From Acanthacorydalis orientalis (Eukaryota > Arthropoda > Insecta > Megaloptera > Corydalidae), in assembly GCA_034766995.1 (NCBI GenBank), contig CM068322.1:1769589-1833588 (forward strand): DNA of 64,000 nucleotides, written 5' to 3'. Made by a program: the position numbers and the translations under genes. Of this stretch, positions 51,282 through 62,185 are shown in pieces (the stretch's first letter is position 1; every line of letters begins with the position of its first letter). A model generated the notes under the pieces. The model was not told the origin of the DNA, did not search any database, and saw nothing but the letters and a program-made list of their open reading frames with translations.

Positions 51282-53613
51282 GCTGAATAGTTTAATTATA
51301 TTTAGTGAATTAAAATAAAAAAAGGTGACAGATTACGATCATATTTGAGTAATTCTAGGATTGTTATAGAATTGAAAAGAACATAAGATAAAGATGTATT
51401 AAATGTTTAAAAATATAATGGTGTATCAAAAAGTATGGTTTATTATTTGCAGGCAGCAATAATGTGTTTTAGTATAAAAGTAAAAGAGATTAGTATAGAA
51501 GCGAAAAAAAAACTATTTTTAAACTTTTTTTTAAAAAAATTTCATCAATTGAAGCTAAAAAAACTTTTTTATTAATAAATAAGGACAAAACTATATTTAA
51601 AAAAAGATATACTGTCTGTATGACAGGAAATTTGTTAAGTCCCAAATATTTTGGGCATAATTAGAAACTGAAGTTGGCGATTACTGAAAAAGTATATCTA
51701 TACTAGCATATAAAGTGTATATATAGAAAATGTACCTACGAATAAGTATATCAAAACCTATATCTATTAAACTCATGAATTTTATCAGATAGGTGTTTCA
51801 TAGATATTAAATAGGAGAAAGAAGTTTGTGAGAAAAATAAAACTATATGATGAACTGAAATTCAATCACGAATGAAAAAATTAAATATAAGTTATTTTAA
51901 ATGATTATACAAGTCATATATTTGTATGACTAAAGTGCTTTTATATCACATATATTCCATTAAAAATAGGTATTAAAAACAATCACATTTTTTTGTGATG
52001 GTAAATTTATATTCAAAAATGACTTTTTTTAAGATCTCACAAACATTTTTGTTATGAAAATGGTTAATACTTGCTTATTGCTCATTTTAATTATTTCTTA
52101 TGCACAATTTGGTTGTTATCATCTTGAGATCGCTGAAGTATAGAAAAATGTCTGTACCGTAACGTTTTGGAAATGATTGTGTCGCTATTAGGATTGGTAT
52201 AAGCTACAATTTAAATATGCATAATTATAATGATGGATAATCAATTATTGAATATTTTTAACAGAAAAATTTTTTGTATAACTTGTGGTGTGTAAAAATT
52301 TATGTTATTCAAAAATAAAATAAATCTATGGTTTTTTTATAAATAAAGCTATATTTTTATAATAGATGTACTATATTTGTAAAAACCATAGACATTGATT
52401 AAAAAACGAATACTTTTAAAAATAAGTTAAACAATAATACTTGATATAAAAAATTAACTTTTATTAAAAACCATATATAAAGAGATTTCATAAAAATAGT
52501 AATTTTTGTATTATTTTCAATAAATATTAACAGTAGACATAAATAACAAACTTTAAGGTCATTTAATATGAATGTGAATGAAAATTGTTTATTATGTGTT
52601 ATAAACTGATATGATTCTCTTTAATATTCTTGTACTATATGTTGTCATTAGATAAAGTTATTGTTTTAAAATATTTAAGTGACAAAATAAAAGTACTGAA
52701 TTAAACCAAAAAAACAAATTAATTAAAATTTATTTGTAACCTATGGAAGCTAATAACAATTTAGTACAACACAATTTTATAGTTTTTGCATAATAAATTA
52801 TGGATATTTTACTATACAAATGACCATAAAATATAAAGAGCTTGATTTAAATATTGACAAAAATATTTCTGTTTATATTTTTTAAGCAAAATTATGTGTT
52901 TAAAATATTATATTTATAATAAAATAATATGTATACTTTCACTTGAATAATACTTTTACTTAGAAATCTTTAAAAAGAAAGTTCTTAAGTAAGAAAATAA
53001 ATTAAAATTGCCATTTTTTTGTGAATTCTTACCAAGTATTCCTAAACGGTAGTTCAGCGTGACAACAATAACGTGGCCATAAGAAGCTAAAACGCTTCCA
53101 TCGTATGGATTTCCAGCGCCCCATTCAAATGATTCACCATGCACGTAGACAATTACTGCGTAAGGTGCTTCCAAGCCGCGGTTGCCTGAAAAGTCATGTT
53201 CTTTTATTAACTAATAACAAATAAAAGACTCCAAAAACTGAAAACGTATTATTTTTTACTTTTCATTTTATTTTGGTTACTTTTCGAATTTGTGTTGTAC
53301 TGAAAATTAAAAGTGAACATGAAATGAAGAATATACTTATATAATAAGTATATTCTTTATTTTATCTAAGTTATTATCTAAGTTATATAAGATACATAGA
53401 ATAAGTTATGCTCCGATGAAAATTGAGTTTATTGATTTTAATTTAAGTCTATTTTTTTAGTAAATAAAGAAAGAATAATATTTTAAAGAAAATAAAAATT
53501 TAGGTTTCATGTACACTTTTATTTCTTATTTCAATTTCCGCCTTATATTTTTTGGAAATTATTTGGTTTACTCATTATAACCAATTTCAATTTTTAATTT
53601 ATGGTTACATCGC

Positions 53614-53678
<65 letters not shown>

Positions 53679-54672
53679 GTTTTATTTCAATATTGTGTCT
53701 ATTATACAACAAAAACCAAGAATAACATTCGCGAAAATTAGGACAAATTGTAGAATCTAATTTGAACCTTAAATTTTTCAAAAATCCGCGAGTCTTCAAG
53801 CAAATGAATTTAAGAATGTTTTTGAAGAAAAGTCAAGTTTTAATTATACAATAAATCAGTCGATTTAGCTGAATCAATCAATCTATCTTGATGGGAGAAT
53901 ATGTTATTGAGAAAACTTTGGAGCTTTGCTTATTGAATTGATTGGAATTGAAATGAGAGGTTGCGTCGCAACGCTGTTTCATTAGCAGGAATGAAAGGGA
54001 ATGGCTATGAATTGATAAAATAATTGAATATCTTAGTTATTTTATTACTTGTATATAGTTCATCTTTTGTTTAAAAACTAAATTTTGATGATACGGAGCT
54101 GTAAGGAATTCTCTATAGAATTTTTTAACAACTAATAAGATTAATTTTTCAAAACTGAAAAAACGTATATATCATTGTAAAAACCATAATATTAACACAT
54201 TAACGCCGGGGTGTTTGGAGCCGCACTTCACGTGGCGACGGGAAGATTTCGCTTGTTTTGTTTCAATCGCGTTACGTTAGAAAAAACTGCTGTAGCTTTT
54301 AAAATAAATAATTTTTTTTAGGGAAATTTTGAGGTATGTGGTAAATTAATTTATCGCATCATAACCTATACTTTTTAAAATGCAATTATCAGAGGTTTTC
54401 AACTTTTGTTAAAAATAAAAAAAATATTTAATTTTTTGAGTAACATGTCATAGTTAGTATTTCTTCTTTGTATGATTTTCTTATTTGTAAGATTATCTTA
54501 TCAAATGCACTGGAATTATCTGATTATGACAAAGATAGAGATATCTGCCGTATGTGATTGTATTCAGAAGAAATGGACCAAGTGTCGAATTTCTCTTCAT
54601 ATCGCTCTAATGTATATACAAGCTGGAGTATCAATAATCAAGAGATAAAAAAAGTCGAAAATATGTATTTAC

Positions 54673-54716
<44 letters not shown>

Positions 54717-57324
54717 TTCAATTCCTGAAACTTCTCTTTTGGTATTTATACAGAGAACTTGACCAATTTATAGTTTTTTTTTTAATTTTTATACATGAAA
54801 ATCTTAATGACACATTTTCAAGTCATCCGGCGACATGTTAAAGAAACGGATGATGTGCGTCGTCCGGCATTAATGTATTAAGAAGAGACTACAAAAAGAA
54901 ATATGAGGGTCGTTTGAAAATTATGGTAAAAAATCAAGTTAAACACTGTTTTTTTTTTTAGAAAAAATCGATTTTATTTTTTAACATAGTCTCTGTTGAG
55001 GGCTATACACTTGGTCCAGTGACTTTTTAATTTTTTCGCCCATCAGAAAAGTAGCTTTTCTCAAAGTCTGCAAAATATGCATTGATGGCGGTGATGAGTA
55101 GTGGCGCCATCTCATAGAAATTTATCAAACTTATCAAACTACTCTCGTATATGTATTGTCTCTTACTTTTAATTAAATGATTTAGAAATTGAAACTCCCC
55201 ATCAAAATGGATTGCATTTTAAGTATTGCCTACAACTTTTAATGTTAAGAAAGTGTAACATAGACTTTTATTAAATAAAAATACTAATTAATAAATAAAT
55301 AAAATATAGATTTATAGAATTTGACCATGAATTTCAGTAATAATAGATTTTGAATTGAGAATAGTATTTTCTTATTTTAACTGTATACTGTTGTTTGTTT
55401 TATATTTGCAGTTATTTTAATTTTTACTATTATTTTAGTAATAATAATAAAAATTATAAAATTAATTGAGCTATTCAAAATGATTCGTTTTTCGTGACCC
55501 TGTCATGATTGTTTTGTGTAGTTGATTAATAGGAGCTAGCGACAATGTATCTAAAATGAATTTATATAGGAATATGAATTTCGACGCTTATAAATGCAGA
55601 TTGAATCTAGAAGAGTAATTATAGTAATCACTCTGAAAATATTTTTTAAAAATAAAAATACTAGAACGAGCTTTACTTTATCTAATAATTTAAACGTTTT
55701 TATAGATACGTATATATTATAAAAAAATGAATAAATATTATTTACCTAATGTGTATTAATCAAGAATAAACAATGAACAAAATATATATGTTCGTTATTT
55801 TTAAATTACTTCGCCAGTAATTATAAAGTTTGCAGACTGAATCCACTCTTCCAGTTTTATGTAGATAAATTCCTATTTTTAAGTAATGTCATTTCATTAT
55901 TTGGAGTTGCATATTTGTTTTCATTGAATATATAAGATTCAGTTTTTTTCATATTTTCAACTGAAATCAATTGATCGAAGTACCCAACTATATTCAAAAA
56001 TATTAGATACCAAAACTGTAATTTATAAACGAATAGAATAGTTTAAATCAACCAATAACTATTTAATATGAAACTTGAAACAATGTATTACTGAGTAGGG
56101 TTAAATGTGCATTATTATAAAAAAATATGAAAATGAATATCTTGAAAAACACAAAAGAAATATCTTTTAATTATTTAACAAATAAAAAATTGTTTAGATG
56201 ACATGTTGGGAAAAAAGTAAGGCAGTCATAATAACTAATTATAGTTTATTCAATTTTTCATAAAACGATCATTTTTGTAATATCTATTAAGTTTCAAATT
56301 AACATTTCTAAAACAATTAAATAAAATGTGTCGACTACTAACGTATTGTTGATTCCATAATAAATTCGATTATTTATCAAAGTGTACGATTTTGTAATGT
56401 ATCTTTTTATATCAACTTCTGAAAAGCTTTCAAGAGGAACAAATATACGAACAACACCAACAATAACCAAACCTCTAATACAATATATGAAGACTGAAGA
56501 CGATATATAAAAAGAAGAATTTATAACACACATCAAAAACACAATAGATAATATTGAGAGAATATCAAAGAAACGCCGTATCTACTACATATTTTTAGCG
56601 AACAAAAAAATTATACACGCCGTACGAAAATCTTTTATATGAAAAAATTAAGGGATGCAATGTATATGCCTTACACATGCCAACTGCAATGGTTTATATA
56701 TCGTTGATAAACCAGTATGCATGAAATGTTGATATACGAGTATAACAGAGATTACTGCTCGAAATTATGAATTACGTATGAATTATCTTCTGATGTGACT
56801 CATAAGGTTAAGTAGAATATTATTTATATTGTCAAAATTAAGTGGTTTCTTGAAAACGAAACAAAACAATATCAATTGACATAAATGTGTAGAATAAGAA
56901 AACATTAGGATTCATTTTATTTGAAATACTAATTTGTTCGATAAATTTTGTAAATATGTAATGTATATTACGAGTATTTGCAACCAAAGCAATACATTTC
57001 CAAGCAAATAGAGCATACATTAATTAAATATGTGATTATACTCTTTCCCTATTGGGTTCGAATAGTACAATAACACATTACTAGCATCATTTGACCGGTA
57101 TAAATTTTCTACAAATGTCTAATATAACATAAACGTAGAAAAGATCGTAATCATATCAGTGAATAACACACTATTCTTGGAAAGGAATTGTAATGGTTTA
57201 ATTAAAAGCAATAAATAGACGTTACTGTTATTAAATAAGACATAGATAATCGAATCTTAGAATTTTTTACGTAGAAAATATAAAGGTATATATATATATA
57301 TACACCTAGGTATATAGTGGTGTA

Positions 57325-57380
<56 letters not shown>

Positions 57381-60300
57381 GATCAATTCAAAAGTTCGTA
57401 TACGATATGAAATTGAAACTCAAGCGATTATTTTTCGTAAAAAACGCTTTTAATAATCAATTATGTATTTACCATCATTTTCTGCTATCATTTTACCGCT
57501 CAGGCATATGCAAGATTCCTCGTTCGTAAAAGCTGCGCGATTTTTCGGCAAAAAAGGCGGTGAGAGGATTTTTGACGGCCTTCTCGGTGTAAATTTGGCG
57601 GCCTTCTCGGTGTTTTGCAGCGATCGGAACAAATGATAATCTGAAGGTAAAATGTCCGTAGAATACGGTGGATGAGATATTATTTCCATTTCAACTGCTT
57701 CAGTTCTTGTAGTCAGTTTTGCTATATGTGGTTTTGCGTTGTCGTGGTAGAAGTGACTCCCTTGCGATTGGCCAAAATCGGACGCTTTCTTTAATGGCTG
57801 TGTTCAGTTTGGTTAGTTGTTGACAGTAATTCTCCTTAATAATCGTTTCACTACGTAGGAGCAGCTCCAAATTAACAATACCATTGCAATCCTACCAAAC
57901 ACACAGAAACACCTTCATCGGATGCAAGTAGGCTTTGGCAACTGGTTTTGCCCTTACATTTACTTTGTTTCCCGTTCGTCTGCGTTATATTTTGTTGTAC
58001 AGGATCCATTTCTCATCTTCAGTTACCAACCAATCCAAAAAAGGCTCTCTGTTGAGGCATCCAAGCAAAGAAACTGCCGAAGAGATGCGAACAAACTTGT
58101 TTCTTCAGATAACGAGTGCGGCACCCATGTATCGAGCTTCAAAGTGAACCCCAGCTTCTTAAAATACCCAAATGCAGTCAATCTGTCAACGATGAGTGTT
58201 TTGGCAATTCCTTTCGTCGGAATTTGTGCATTATTGTCAACTAAGCGCGCAAAACATCATCGTCGATCTCAGTAGGCCGTCCAGAGAGGGATTGTTATTC
58301 GAGGTTAAAATTACCAAATCTAAATTTAGAAAGCCATTTCTTCACAGTTGGAAGTGATGGTGTATGATCCAAATAAACCTCTCAAATATTTTTCGTTGCT
58401 GCGCCAACAGTTACTTCTGTCCGAAACTCGTATAAAATAACGTGACGAAAATGTATCTTTTCGTTGTCCATTTTCAAAAATTTTTCTTACACACAAATCA
58501 AATCGAAACAAATGTGTCTGATACTCACATTACATATGTGATTATCACCTTTCAAACGATATAACATGAAAATATTTCAATCATGAACGCCGCCATGGGT
58601 ACTCTTAACACTACCTATTGAATCGTATACAAACTTTTGCACTGATCCAATATATATATATATATATAATATGTATGCATATGTGTGTATGTACATGCAT
58701 GTATGTGCATATGTGTGTATATATGTGTATATATATATATATATGTGCAACTTTTGAAGAAGATAAATATAGATATATGGACTTTTTGAAATTATTCTTT
58801 TGTCGAAAAACGGGAACTTCCATCTGATTAATAATACTTCATGGTCCTATGAAACTACCTTCCATATTGGAAGATTTTTGAACCGACAAAGTGTCCTTGA
58901 TGAGCAAAAATATATCTAGATATGACTGTTAAAAGAATACATTATAATCTCAATGTAAGAGTATGCTGTGAAATGAGATCTACTCTATTTACTAGCCCGA
59001 TTTTGTCATGCGATACCATGAACAGATACTGCAAGATGTGCTAAAAGTTTGCTTTTCCAAACTTTTACATGTTAAAAATGATGAAAAATAATTTTATGCT
59101 AGTTAAGACGGTCATATTTTGAATTTACTGTGCATTATTGATATGATAACCATTTCCTAGGAGGTGAATGTTTATCGAAAATTCATCTAATGACCTACCT
59201 TCAATTCAGATGTAACGGCCTGGGACTTTTATTCTATGGATTTGGGCTGAAAAACTTTATAAATCAAACTCAAGATCCTTTGATGACCTTGATAATTTTA
59301 TTGATTGTTTGGTCATGTGGCAAGTCATTTTTTTATAAAACCGTTCAAAATGTATCAGTAAGGTTATAGAAATGTACTCACTATATTTGATCTACGTCAT
59401 AATAAGTCTAATTCTTATGTCAAGAGCATAAATAAATTTCAATCCATTTAAAGAAATTTAATTTAACTAATGAACGCACAAGAAATGAATTTACAAAATT
59501 TTTCATGAAAATTATGCATGTAAAGTGTGCAATATTAATGTCGGAATGAAAGAATTAATATCTATTTAAGTGTGCTGTGTTTTGATATTTCCAATGTTGT
59601 TTTAAGCAATTAAAAAATGTGGAAGGATGTAGAACATTTATTTTTTGTTTGTTGGAGAGAAAATTTTGGATATTGTACAGCGTTAAAATTAAATGTAGTT
59701 AGATGTAGATATACTAATTGATAGTTTAACGACACGTAGTTAAGATGCAATATGTTTTAATCTAAGATTATAAAGAAACCCATATAAATATACAGAAGAA
59801 AATTACAAATTGCTAATAAAATAAACCATTTTTTAATTATTTAGTTGTAAATTATGACAATTGGCTTTTTTATGAAGGTATAGAGAAAGCAATTAATGAT
59901 TATCTTGAGGTCAAGTGTTATAATCAATATCAAAACCAGATTTGTTCACAAAAAATAGTATTGTTGTGCATCATCTGGTAGGATTACGAAGAACTCATTC
60001 ATTATGAACTTCTCGAATCCGGCAGAACAGTAACGGACGAGTTTTATTGCTAATAGCTGAAGAGATTAAAAGAGGCGTTAACAGAAAAAAGGTCCGCTTT
60101 CATCAATGAAGACGTCGTATTACAACACGATAACGTTCTACCGCATCTCGCAAAAAGACGAAAAAAGAATGAAATGGGTTAGAATGTTGTTTTCTATTCT
60201 CCATATACTTCGGATCTTTCCCCATTCGATTTCTATTTATTCAGCTCTTTGTAGCATTTTTTTTAAGAGCGAAAAAATTAATAATTTTATAAGAGAATGG

Positions 60301-60630
60301 TGTTACTGACTAATAACTTATGTTGAAACTTTCAGAATTTCATTGAAACGTAACCGAAAAATTAGTATTGAGACACAAAAAGTCCAAATATAATTCTATA
60401 TAATTATTTAAAGATGAGAGTTTTTTATATAAAATAAAAATAAATGAGTTGTTATCAAATTCAAAATTCACTGATATTGTTTCTGTTAGTAAAAACAATC
60501 TGTTTGAAATTGCAAATGAATATTTAAGGAACTATACATTTGCATAATATATGAGCTAAACTGAGATTTTATCGAATTATAATCGTGTAAACATACTAAG
60601 ATCATACTTTTTTATTAACACATTTCCTTT

Positions 60631-60668
<38 letters not shown>

Positions 60669-62140
60669 TCTTTATTTGACGATATTCACTTTCTCTCTCT
60701 TTTAATAAATAAATTTTCTTATTCAAATTTGTTTTTCATATACAATTTCAATAAGGTATAAAATTAGTAAATATGAAATTATGCCTCGAATTATTCATAC
60801 AATTAAAATTGAAATATTTCTTTGAAAAACAATTTAATCTAGAACTGCACTTTTTTTGAGAAAAATGATTAACTTTTCTAATGGTTGATAGCGATATTAA
60901 ATCGTTTAAGTAGAGATCTGAATAATACATTATTCGCCATATTCAATAAACCTGTTACCTTTATAAGGTTAACTCTTTTCAAGATTTGCATAATGATATG
61001 TTTAAAAGCAATTGAAATACCTAGATGAGATAATTATGTACTTGTTTTTTTTCAGCTTGATTTTTTTTAATGAAAGATAATGAATAACTGCAGATACAAT
61101 ACAGAGAAGTTAAAGAAATGAAGAAAATTATGTAATTGTTTAAATAAATTTTAATAAAAAAATTGTGTATATCACTTTATATTAAACGTTTATTGATTTA
61201 ACCTTCTACATTTTCACATCCGATTATTTTTTTACTCGGGTGTGCGTAACTCCAACATTTCATTTCAGTAACCATTCACAGATGATGAAGTTTTATAATA
61301 ATTCATGCTTGGAAAACGTTTAATTGCATTACGATTCTAATAAAATTTAACTGATAATTCAGAGCTATTTCGTTGTGCGTCATTTAGAATATCTTGAAAC
61401 ATTTAACTCAAATTATACCAACCGAAAGTGTTTAAGTCATGTTATTATGTTCGATATTTGATAGCAACTTAACAATATACGTCGTTAATCCTTTTAAAAG
61501 TGTGAATTGTTGTAAAAAAATTAAGAAACATGCATAATAATCTCTAAATTTATTTAACTTTTGGTTGTATAAAATTATTATGAAAATTAAAATCATATAA
61601 AACCAAAGAACACTAATATATTTTATGAAATAATATGAAAAATGTAAACTGCTTTCGTGATAATTAGTTTAAGTTGTATTTATGCTGTTAAGTGAAAACG
61701 GAAATTGATTTGACAAAAATAAAAAATATAAATTTTATATCGCTATTTTTGAAAAAATGATGCATTTAAAAATATATTAAATACATATTTTTAGTAATTA
61801 AAATGTTTATAAATCTAATATGATGATAGAAAATCCTTACAAATGTTAAAATATACTAAGTTAAAAAAGCATAGTTCATAATTTTTCAATGAACAATTAT
61901 TTAGATAAAACGTTTTGTATTCCGATTTTTAGAAAGGTTTTATCTAATATACTATATAAGTACATATACTTAGGTATATGTACTTATACCTAACTTGATG
62001 CGTATTTTTAATAGGCGTGTATAATAGAGATCCACTGAAGGAAATATTACATAAATTAATATAAATATAATATTTATTTAAACATGTGATAAAAAATATT
62101 TTATTCCATAATTAATTTTATACATATACACATACCTCTC

Positions 62141-62185
<45 letters not shown>

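Larger units (their letters stand above)
45728..53032 (-). other. neuroligin intron with mariner and RTE-like remnant
   Basis: About 7.3 kb. It holds mariner copy 2 (46307-47232), TA tracts with a duplicated linker (48596-48790), a perfect hairpin (49645-49678), a retrotransposon remnant (49955-51205) and a foldback MITE (52015-52330). A weaker foldback relative may lie at 47525-47650. No nested gene is seen. Confidence 0.7.
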
